Source of the DNA: Clostridiales bacterium
GTDB taxonomy: Bacteria; Bacillota; Clostridia; Christensenellales; JAISNN01
Direction of reading: 5' to 3'
Assembly: GCA_031289865.1 (NCBI GenBank)
Contig: JAITOQ010000115.1
Span: forward strand, 1-6,360
Length of the DNA: 6,360 nucleotides
Made by a program: the position numbers and the translations under genes. The notes under the pieces were generated by a model. It saw only the letters and a program-made list of their open reading frames with translations, was not told where the DNA came from and did no database searches. Below are positions 1 to 5,466 of this stretch, piece by piece; within the stretch, counting starts at the first letter, position 1, and every line of letters begins with the position of its first letter.

Positions 1-1
1 C

Positions 2-1945
2 GGTAGCTATAGGCGGTCGAAACGGTCTGTGAGCGAGCTTGAGGCGGAGCTTGAAGAGGTTTCGGAAAGGGCGCGTATCGAGCAGAAAAAAGGCTCTCTA
101 ATAGCGGGCGGCTTGTGGACGCAAGTCACGAATATCAATGAAGAATTGAAACAGAAGAGAGAGGAGTGCCGCAACTATGAGCGCGACGTTGTAGATTTTT
201 ACCGACACTATGCCGAAAACGTCCTTAGGGGCAAGGTGGATCAGAGATTGACCGAAGCGAAAGAATATATCGAGGCGGGCATGATTGACGCGGCGCGAAA
301 GGTACTCGACGCAAACCGTGCAAAAGCCCAAATAAAGGACGGCATAAGCGAGAAAAAAATCAACGAAAGCAGAATCGCAACGCTAAAAGCAGAAGCGGAA
401 ACAAATATAGAACTCGTAAAAGCCGACATCGACGCGCTAAAGGTTCAGACGGACAATAAAAATCGTTTTAAAGAGATACGGGAACATTACGAATTTATTT
501 TAGATACGCAGAGAGAATACGGTTTGGAAAAAACGGAGTTGTTTGAGTATGCGGAGTTTCTGTATGAACAACGTGATTTTAAGCTTGCCGCGGAGAGATA
601 TGAGGAATATATCAATGAGATAAAGGGGAAAAAGGGTGGAGAACACGAGTATAACTATTTTTCGGCTTTGAATAACTTGGCTAATACTCAAAACTATTTA
701 AATAGATTTTCCGAAGCGGGAAAGAACTATGCCAAATTATTAGAGATATGCAGAGGCTTAGCGGAGAATAATCGGGAAGCGTGTATAGAGTATGTCGGAA
801 TGACGCTGAATAATCTTGCGGTTTTACAATGCAAAATCAAGAGATACGAGGAAGCAGAGAAAAACTTTACTGAGGCGTTAGGTATCCGCAGAGGCTTAGC
901 GGAAAAGAATCGGGAAGCGTATATCGAATATGTCGGAGATACACTGAATAATCTTGCGAATTTACAAAGTGATATAGAGAAAAACGAGGAAGCGGAGAAG
1001 AACTATACCGAGGCGTTAGGCGTCTATAGAGGCTTAGCGGAGAAGGATCGGGACGCGTATATCGATGGCGTCGGAGATACACTGAATAATCTTGCGATTT
1101 TACAAAGCGATATAGGGCAGTACGAGGAAGCGGAGAAGAACTATATTGAGGCGTTAGATATCCGCAGAGGCTTAGCGGAGAAGAATCGGGAAGCGCATAT
1201 CGAAAAAGTCGGAGCGACGCTTGTTAATCTTGCGGTTTTGCAAATTAATATCAACCAATACGGGGAAGCGGAGAAGAACTTTACAGAGGCGTTAGAGATA
1301 TACAGAGGCTTAGCGGATAAGAATCGGGAAGCGTATATTGAGTATGTCGGAACTACGCTATATAATCTTGCGAAGTTACAAAATGATAGAAAGAAATACA
1401 AGGAAGCGGAGAAGAACTATACCGAGGCGTTAGATATTCGCAGAGGCTTAGCGGAGAAGAATCGGGAAGCGTATATCGAGCATGTCGGACAGACGCTGAA
1501 TAATCTTGCGAATTTACAAAGCGATATAGGGAAACACGATGAAGCGGAGAAAAATTATGCCGAGGCGTTAGAGATCCGCAGAGGCTTAGCGGAGAAGAAT
1601 CGGGAAGCGTATATAGAGTGTGTCAGAAATACGCTGAATAATCTTGCGATATTATACGGCAGGCAAGGTAAGTATGCGGAAGCGGAAATAGGTTTGTTAG
1701 AGGCTTTGGCGATTACAAATGAGCTTATACAAAAAAATGCGGCGGCATATTTAAATGACTTTGTTAATGGGTTGAATGGTTTGGCTTTAGTACAAATCTA
1801 TTTAGGCAAGAAAAACGATGCGCGAGAACATTTAAACCTTGCGATTTTAGGCTATGAACAACTTAATGGAACGGGTTTAATTGATCCTAATCAATATGCA
1901 AAAAGCCAAAAATTCTTATCAATGCTCAACCAACCAAACGAATAA
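2..1945 (+). CDS. Tetratricopeptide-repeat protein, 5'-partial
   Basis: Large all-helical protein, probably a protein-protein interaction or sensor scaffold; no catalytic motif is visible. The frame is open to the left edge, and the GTG at 29 (residue 1 for numbering here) lacks a convincing ribosome binding site, so the true start is probably upstream. Residues 1-150 are highly charged and likely coiled coil, with a TPR-like helix pair near 73-98. Residues 171-196 form a good TPR (Leu-Phe-x-Tyr-Ala ... Ala-Ala-x-x-Tyr). From residue 228 eight units of exactly 46 residues follow, with the pattern EEAEKNYxEALxIRRGLAEK, NREAYIEYVG and TLNNLAxLQ; this is longer than the 34-residue TPR and resembles kinesin-light-chain-type repeats. 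There is no signal peptide or membrane segment, though the N-terminus is missing. The stop lies 17 bp before the next gene, which implies co-transcription. From memory, proteins with such TPRs often start with an alpha/beta domain like the downstream gene's. TPR call sure, function unknown. Confidence 0.9.
   Translation, partial: GSYRRSKRSVSELEAELEEVSERARIEQKKGSLIAGGLWTQVTNINEELKQKREECRNYERDVVDFYRHYAENVLRGKVDQRLTEAKEYIEAGMIDAARKVLDANRAKAQIKDGISEKKINESRIATLKAEAETNIELVKADIDALKVQTDNKNRFKEIREHYEFILDTQREYGLEKTELFEYAEFLYEQRDFKLAAERYEEYINEIKGKKGGEHEYNYFSALNNLANTQNYLNRFSEAGKNYAKLLEICRGLAENNREACIEYVGMTLNNLAVLQCKIKRYEEAEKNFTEALGIRRGLAEKNREAYIEYVGDTLNNLANLQSDIEKNEEAEKNYTEALGVYRGLAEKDRDAYIDGVGDTLNNLAILQSDIGQYEEAEKNYIEALDIRRGLAEKNREAHIEKVGATLVNLAVLQININQYGEAEKNFTEALEIYRGLADKNREAYIEYVGTTLYNLAKLQNDRKKYKEAEKNYTEALDIRRGLAEKNREAYIEHVGQTLNNLANLQSDIGKHDEAEKNYAEALEIRRGLAEKNREAYIECVRNTLNNLAILYGRQGKYAEAEIGLLEALAITNELIQKNAAAYLNDFVNGLNGLALVQIYLGKKNDAREHLNLAILGYEQLNGTGLIDPNQYAKSQKFLSMLNQPNE
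710..1813 (+). repeat. Eight-unit 138-bp tandem array encoding TPRs
   Basis: Units begin at 710, 848, 986, 1124, 1262, 1400, 1538 and 1676, each exactly 138 bp (46 codons) with no indels. A further weak unit starts at 1814. The 14-base core AGAGGCTTAGCGGA occurs unchanged at the same offset in the first seven units (752, 890, 1028, 1166, 1304, 1442, 1580). Synonymous positions are also conserved, for example TTA for Leu and GCG for Ala, which suggests recent duplication or gene conversion. The last unit (1676) and the 1814 unit are clearly diverged, as capping repeats often are. The array lies wholly inside the coding region. Confidence 0.92.
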
Positions 1946-1962
1946 CCACGGAGGAAAACCAC

Positions 1963-2571
1963 ATGAAGTACATAAAGCTATTTTTAGCGTCGTCAGCGGA
2001 GCTTGCGCGGGAGAGGGATATTGTAGGTGCGCTGTTTAGCGAGATAAATACCGCTATACACGGGAGGGACGTGTTTTTGCTACTCTATAAGTGGGAAAAT
2101 CTAAACCCGTCGTTTACCGATGAGCGGAAGCAGTCGGACTATGAGCATAAGATCGACAACGCCGACCTTTTTGTCGCGCTGTTTTTCCGGAGAGAGGCTG
2201 GCTATACCGTCGAGGAAGGGGAGTATGCGCGTGGGCTTATAGCGAAAAGAAAGGATCGGAGCGGCGAGCCGACAACGGGCAAGGCGAGCGGGAAAAGCGG
2301 CGGTAAGTTAAGCGGACAGAGCGGCAAAGATCTAAAAGCCCATTGTTATTTTAAAGCCGCCGATGAGCGGAGCTTTAAGGTGGCAGACTACAAAAATAAG
2401 TTGGGCGCGGACTTCGCTTTCGGCGAATACGCTCACGAATCGGATATCAACGCCGTACTTGCACGCATTATTTCGCCCGTCCTCGTAAAACACGGGATAG
2501 AGGTCGTGGAGGAGAACGGGGTGATGAGCTTTAACGGGAAAAAGGTTTTGAAGTTGAAAGTTGAAAGTTGA
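1963..2571 (+). CDS. Small alpha/beta (DUF4062/TIR-like) domain protein
   Basis: A 202-residue protein of uncertain function. The start is fixed by GGAGG at 1950-1954, 8 bases before the ATG. Residues 1-90 look like a Rossmann-type fold: first strand and turn IKLFLASSAEL (4-14), an Arg/Glu helix, a second strand VFLLLYKWE (37-45), then Asp-Glu-Arg-Lys-Gln, a strand ADLFVALFF (67-75) and a helix starting GYTVEEGEYA (80-89). This resembles the alpha/beta domain at the N-terminus of many bacterial TPR and NTPase proteins and is reminiscent of DUF4062, TIR and nucleoside deoxyribosyltransferase folds; there Glu85 would sit where a catalytic Glu is found. Residues 94-125 are a Gly/Ser/Lys-rich linker inserted before the next strand (AHCYFK, 126-131). 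The C-terminal part (145-190) looks helical. The last residues (KLKVES) and the stop are encoded by a heptamer repeat. No membrane segment. Coupled to the upstream TPR gene; the pair may act as effector and sensor, which is inference. Confidence 0.8.
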   Translation: MKYIKLFLASSAELARERDIVGALFSEINTAIHGRDVFLLLYKWENLNPSFTDERKQSDYEHKIDNADLFVALFFRREAGYTVEEGEYARGLIAKRKDRSGEPTTGKASGKSGGKLSGQSGKDLKAHCYFKAADERSFKVADYKNKLGADFAFGEYAHESDINAVLARIISPVLVKHGIEVVEENGVMSFNGKKVLKLKVES

Positions 2572-2585
2572 AAGTTGAGAGTTGC
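2551..2585 (+). repeat. Heptamer tandem repeat AAGTTGA x4 plus one degenerate copy
   Basis: Four perfect AAGTTGA copies (2551-2578) are followed by a degenerate GAGTTGC (2579-2585). The array starts inside the upstream coding region and supplies its last six codons and its TGA stop (2569-2571). As 7 is not divisible by 3, any forward frame entering the array meets TGA within 21 bases, while the reverse strand is open in all frames. A similar three-copy array follows the hydrolase gene. Confidence 0.9.
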
Positions 2586-2610
2586 GGAATAAAAGAGAGG
2601 TCGGATTATT

Positions 2611-2776
2611 TTTGTAGGGGACGATGCCTTCATCGTCCCGTATCCATAAGACCAACCGACGTTTAACCACCCCGTCGCTTCGCGCCACCCCTCCCCATAG
2701 GGGAATTTTATGCAGACGTTATTGTCAATAAATGCGTGGTTTTTTGCGGGACGATGAAGGCATCGTCCCCTACAAA
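2611..2776. repeat. REPIN-like element: perfect 30-bp inverted repeats around a 106-bp core
   Basis: The left arm (2611-2640) and right arm (2747-2776) are perfect reverse complements over 30 bases. Each arm is itself a hairpin: GGGACGATG and CATCGTCCC form a 9-bp stem with a 4-base loop (CCTT on the left, AAGG on the right). Paired palindromes in inverted orientation with a short spacer are the arrangement called REPIN, mobilised elsewhere by RAYT transposases; a MITE is the alternative. No transposase and no clear target-site duplication is present here. Neither arm is followed by a T-tract, so it is not a simple terminator. It accounts for most of the 259 bp between the two genes. Confidence 0.85.
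2667..2703 (-). repeat. Small G-rich dispersed-type repeat inside the REPIN core
   Basis: Read on the minus strand, this holds GGGGTGG twice (2685-2691 and 2667-2673), separated by an 11-base spacer, and next to it a CCCC-TAT-GGGG mini-hairpin (2693-2703). I recognise this type of sequence as an intergenic repeat in gut bacterial genomes, but that is memory, not a search. It may be a separate element around which the palindromic arms sit. Confidence 0.45.
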
Positions 2777-2830
2777 TTCGCATTTAGTGCGGATATACCA
2801 AAATAAATCTTATAAAGGAGAGCAAAACAC

Positions 2831-3775
2831 ATGGGATTATCAGCTTATACTCTTAAAAGGTATTGGGCTTTGGTCAAAAAAGCCGACGACGGGAGGATTG
2901 CGCTGCAAAAGCCGACGGATGGTGTGGGGATCGTGTCGGATATTGCGTATATTGACGACGGAAACCGTGCTCATCTTTTGGATATATATTTCCCCGAAAA
3001 CGCCGACGGAAACGGAGTACATAATTCCGAATCCGCAGCTAAAAAACTACCCGTGATTATGGATATTCACGGGGGCGGGTGGACGTACGGGGAAAAGTAT
3101 TTGAATAAATACTACTGTATGTATCTTGCGAGCAAGGGCTTTACGGTGGTGAATATCAATTACCGTTTAGCTCCGGAGACTCAGATCGACGGGCAGATAC
3201 GCGACATATTAGCCGCGATAGAGTGGATAAAAGACAACATTGATAAATACAACGGAGATATCGGCGCGTTCGGTATGGCGGGTGATTCCGCCGGCGGGCA
3301 TTTGGCGATACTTGCCGCCGCGGTCAATTCCTCCGATACGCTTGCAAAAAAATACGGCGTCGTACGGACGGGCGTCTCGGTAAAGGCTCTCGGACTGACT
3401 TGCTCCGCATTCAATATCGACCTTGTTTTTAAATTGGCATGGCTTCCCCTCGGGCGGTATATTCTTAAAATATTGTTGGGTAAGGAGCATAAGAATTCAC
3501 CGTTTAAAAACGATATGTCGATAAAAGACGTCGTGGATTTTGCCGATTTACCGCCTATATATATGGTGAGCGGTAAGGAGGATTTTGTGCATTCGCACTC
3601 CGCGAGCTTTAGCGAGGCGGCAAAAAACGCGGGGATAGATTTTGTCTACCACGATTGGGAAAAGGGCAAAAACGGCTATAAGCTGACGCACGTTTTTAAT
3701 ATTCTCTATCCCGCATACCCCGAAAGCATAGAAACGAACGATGAATTCCTTGATTTTTTTGTAAAGCACTTGTGA
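2831..3775 (+). CDS. Alpha/beta hydrolase, HSL-type esterase/lipase
   Basis: A 314-residue cytosolic serine hydrolase, probably a carboxylesterase acting on small acyl esters. It shows the hormone-sensitive-lipase family pattern: oxyanion-hole motif HGGGW at 80-84 after a hydrophobic strand, the YRLAPE motif at 111-116, nucleophile elbow GDSAGG at 151-156 with Ser153, the likely acid Asp251 in SGKEDFVHS, and His287 in LTHVF. The triad is therefore complete and the length fits the family (about 300-320). Residues 195-235 form the usual variable cap region. There is no signal peptide or lipobox. The ATG is preceded by AAAGGAG (2814-2820), 10 bases upstream. The gene stands alone: a palindromic repeat element lies upstream and another inverted repeat follows, and no obvious promoter was found between the REPIN and the start. 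The natural substrate cannot be told from sequence; xylan deacetylation or xenobiotic ester cleavage are possibilities only. Confidence 0.92.
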   Translation: MGLSAYTLKRYWALVKKADDGRIALQKPTDGVGIVSDIAYIDDGNRAHLLDIYFPENADGNGVHNSESAAKKLPVIMDIHGGGWTYGEKYLNKYYCMYLASKGFTVVNINYRLAPETQIDGQIRDILAAIEWIKDNIDKYNGDIGAFGMAGDSAGGHLAILAAAVNSSDTLAKKYGVVRTGVSVKALGLTCSAFNIDLVFKLAWLPLGRYILKILLGKEHKNSPFKNDMSIKDVVDFADLPPIYMVSGKEDFVHSHSASFSEAAKNAGIDFVYHDWEKGKNGYKLTHVFNILYPAYPESIETNDEFLDFFVKHL

Positions 3776-3778
3776 TGA

Positions 3779-3799
3779 AAGTTGAAAATTGAAAGTTGA
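3779..3799 (+). repeat. Heptamer repeat AAGTTGA/AAATTGA, three copies
   Basis: Copies AAGTTGA, AAATTGA and AAGTTGA start three bases after the hydrolase stop codon. It is the same heptamer and orientation as at 2551-2585, so the two arrays are direct repeats flanking the REPIN and the hydrolase gene. Confidence 0.85.
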
Positions 3800-3810
3800 G
3801 GATTTTTTTA

Positions 3811-3824
3811 ATGCAGAATGCAGA
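3811..3824 (+). repeat. Second heptamer repeat ATGCAGA x2
   Basis: Two perfect tandem copies of ATGCAGA are followed by a partial ATTACGG. This is a different heptamer from the one just upstream, but with the same 7-base period. Short, so chance cannot be excluded. Confidence 0.5.
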
Positions 3825-3835
3825 ATTACGGATTT

Positions 3836-3983
3836 TAAAAAAGTAGGTGTCATTCTGAGCGAAGCGAAGAATCTAAAACGATTTTTCTGAATTCCCTTAA
3901 TCGAATTCGATTTTGTGTTTTAGTTGTTTTACGGCTACCGTTTTAGATTCTTCGCTTTGCTCAGAATGACGCCGGCTTTTTTA
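3836..3983. repeat. Long inverted repeat with 58-base loop (MITE-like or REPIN-like)
   Basis: The core arms at 3849-3880 and 3939-3970 (left arm starting GTCATTCTGAGCGAAGCGAA) match as reverse complements at 31 of 32 positions; the single difference would be a G-U pair in RNA. The stem extends outward to 3836/3983 through mostly pairable bases (A6/T6, two further G-U pairs and one A-G mismatch). Each arm can also fold alone, with ATTCT and AGAAT pairing around tandem G-A mismatches and a GC stem. This type of sequence is a familiar dispersed repeat in many bacterial genomes (recalled, not searched). The 58-base loop is A/T-rich and has no gene. Confidence 0.85.
3837..3982. terminator. Possible bidirectional terminator formed by the long inverted repeat
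   Basis: The long stem has A6 at its left base and T6 at its right base (3977-3982), directly after a GC-rich stem segment (GCCGGC). In the + direction the transcript would end with a strong stem and a U-run, 60 or more bases after the hydrolase stop; the minus strand is similar. The loop is far longer than in normal intrinsic terminators, so efficiency is uncertain. Confidence 0.4.
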
Positions 3984-4012
3984 TTGCAAAATTTACCGTT
4001 TTGTGGTATCAT
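3984..4012 (+). promoter_or_regulatory. Weak candidate upstream promoter with extended -10
   Basis: TTGCAA (3984-3989), a 17-base spacer, then TATCAT (4007-4012) preceded by TGG, an extended -10 signature. It would start transcripts near 4019, about 130 bases before metY. The -35 box matches consensus at 4 of 6 positions. Secondary to the promoter downstream. Confidence 0.35.
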
Positions 4013-4066
4013 TTATGCCGTCGGATACCGTTTTTAAAAAAATTTAAAAAACTTGCTTAAAATAAG

Positions 4067-4095
4067 TTGACAAACAAAAGCTTTTTCAATATAAT
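4067..4095 (+). promoter_or_regulatory. Perfect consensus sigma-A promoter for metY-cysK
   Basis: TTGACA at 4067-4072 and TATAAT at 4090-4095 are separated by exactly 17 bases, matching the vegetative consensus at all twelve positions. A/T tracts at 4031-4050 could act as an UP element. Transcription would start near 4102, giving a leader of about 47 bases. That is too short for an S-box or T-box, so control probably acts at initiation. Confidence 0.85.
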
Positions 4096-4106
4096 ATATA
4101 AAAAGC
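4080..4106. promoter_or_regulatory. Inverted repeat over the -10 box, candidate operator
   Basis: GCTTTTT (4080-4086) and AAAAAGC (4100-4106) are perfect 7-base inverted repeats separated by 13 bases that contain the -10 box. A dimeric repressor bound here would block RNA polymerase. The regulator is not identifiable from the window; a sulfur-responsive repressor would make sense for these genes. The A/T-rich arms could be chance. Confidence 0.4.
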
Positions 4107-4148
4107 ATATAAAACATATCAAAATTATATGTAAAGGAGATCAAATTC

Positions 4149-5447
4149 ATGGCAAAGGAAAATTTTGAATGGGGCTTTGAAACAAAGCAATTACATGTGG
4201 GGCAGGAGACCGCCGACCCGACGACGGACGCGAGGGCGGTACCGATTTATCAGACGACCTCTTATGTTTTTCACAATTCGGCGCACGCGGCGGATCGCTT
4301 CGGGCTTCGGGACGCGGGTAATATCTACGGGCGTTTGACCAACCCGACACAAGACGTCTTAGAAAAGCGGGTTGCCGCGCTCGAGGGCGGTTCCGCCGCG
4401 CTTGCCGTTGCGACGGGAGCGGCAGCGGTCACTTACGCTTTTTTGAACCTTGCAAAAAAAGGGGATAATATCGTCGCGGTCAAGACGATATACGGCGGTA
4501 CTTACAATCTTTTGGCGCACACTCTGCCCGATTACGGTATCGACACCATCTTTGTCGAACCCGACGAGGACGCTATCGATCAAGCGATTAACGAGAGGAC
4601 AAAGGCGGTCTTTATCGAGAGCTTCGGAAATCCGAACTCAAATATTATCGACATTCAAGAGGTCGCGTTTATCGCTCACCGCAAAAAAATCCCGCTCGTC
4701 GTGGACAACACGTTCGCGACGCCGTACCTCCTCCGTCCGATCGAATACGGAGCGGATATCGTGGTTCATTCCGCGACAAAATTCCTCGGCGGTCACGGGA
4801 CAAGCCTCGGCGGTATTATCGTCGAGAGCGGAAAATTTGACTGGGCGGCAAGCGGAAAATATCCGCACCTCGTCGAACCGAACGAAAGCTATCACGGCAT
4901 TTCATTCTACAAGGCGGTAGGTCCGGCGGCATTCGTGACGTCGATACGCGCTATACTTTTGCGCGATACGGGCGCGGCAATTTCGCCGTTTAACGCGTTT
5001 TTGCTGTTGCAAGGGATCGAAACTCTTTCGCTCCGCGTCGAACGCCACGTCGAAAACACCTTGAAAATCCTTGAATTCTTAAAGAAACACCCGAAGGTCG
5101 AGGCGGTCAATCACCCGTCCTTAGAACGCAAGGGAAGTAAACAACGTAAGCTGTACGACAAGTATTTCCCCGTGGGCGGCGGTTCGATTTTTACCTTTAA
5201 TATCAAGGGAGGAATCAAAGAAGCGCACGCGTTTATCGATCATTTAAATATCTTTTCGTTGCTTGCAAATGTCGCCGACGTAAAATCTCTCGTAATTCAT
5301 CCCGCGACCACGACCCATTCGCAATTAAACGAAAAGGAACTCGCGGAACAAGGAATCGCAAAAAATACGGTCAGATTGTCCGTGGGAACGGAAAATGTGA
5401 AGGATTTAATCAATGATCTTTCGCGGGCATTTGATTACATTAAATAA
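4149..5447 (+). CDS. metY: O-acetylhomoserine sulfhydrylase (aminocarboxypropyltransferase)
   Basis: PLP enzyme of the Cys/Met-metabolism family. It converts O-acetylhomoserine and sulfide into homocysteine and acetate, the direct sulfhydrylation route to methionine, in the cytosol. Residues seen: YGRLTNPT (60-67), whose Tyr60 and Arg62 bind PLP phosphate of the neighbouring subunit; the phosphate loop ATGAAA (88-93); VDNTFATP (185-192) with Asp186 facing the pyridine nitrogen; HSATKFLGGHG (207-217) with Schiff-base Lys211; and VRLSVG (408-413) with Arg409 for the substrate carboxylate. The length of 432 and the extra segment around 225-275 (FDWAASGKYPHL ... SIRAILLRDTG) mark the long O-acetylhomoserine sulfhydrylase type rather than the shorter MetB or gamma-lyase (about 380-400). 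The start is supported by AAAGGAG at 4133-4139, 9 bases upstream. It leads an operon with cysK, 19 bp downstream. Some family members prefer O-succinylhomoserine, and this cannot be excluded. Confidence 0.95.
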   Translation: MAKENFEWGFETKQLHVGQETADPTTDARAVPIYQTTSYVFHNSAHAADRFGLRDAGNIYGRLTNPTQDVLEKRVAALEGGSAALAVATGAAAVTYAFLNLAKKGDNIVAVKTIYGGTYNLLAHTLPDYGIDTIFVEPDEDAIDQAINERTKAVFIESFGNPNSNIIDIQEVAFIAHRKKIPLVVDNTFATPYLLRPIEYGADIVVHSATKFLGGHGTSLGGIIVESGKFDWAASGKYPHLVEPNESYHGISFYKAVGPAAFVTSIRAILLRDTGAAISPFNAFLLLQGIETLSLRVERHVENTLKILEFLKKHPKVEAVNHPSLERKGSKQRKLYDKYFPVGGGSIFTFNIKGGIKEAHAFIDHLNIFSLLANVADVKSLVIHPATTTHSQLNEKELAEQGIAKNTVRLSVGTENVKDLINDLSRAFDYIK

Positions 5448-5466
5448 AAAATAGGAGAACATAACC

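Noticed and set aside
29..31. GTG as the true start of the TPR gene
   Set aside because: No good ribosome binding site precedes it and the frame stays open to the window edge, so the gene is better called 5'-partial.
710..1813. CRISPR array or satellite DNA
   Set aside because: The 138-bp periodicity is in frame and encodes recognisable TPR helices; there are no short repeats with unique spacers.
2611..2776. Insertion sequence
   Set aside because: The 166-bp element encodes no transposase and shows no clear target-site duplication.
2332..2783. Minus-strand open frames over the gene end and the REPIN
   Set aside because: They are open because the heptamer repeat lacks stops on that strand; they have no ribosome binding site and no recognisable domain.
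2736..3056. 106-codon forward reading frame overlapping the hydrolase start
   Set aside because: It begins inside the repeat element, has no family resemblance, and overlaps the clearly real hydrolase in another frame.
4005..4035. Small hairpin GGTATC/GATACC followed by five T, as a terminator or attenuator
   Set aside because: The stem is only 6 bp with a 13-base loop and it overlaps the candidate weak promoter; it lies upstream of the main promoter, so it cannot attenuate the main transcript.
4096..4148. S-box or T-box riboswitch ahead of metY
   Set aside because: The leader from the strong promoter is only about 47 bases and A/T-rich, far too short, and no conserved riboswitch elements are seen.
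4450..4920. 156-codon forward frame inside metY
   Set aside because: It lies in the +1 frame of a fully recognisable MetY and is Ser/Arg-rich as expected of an out-of-frame translation.
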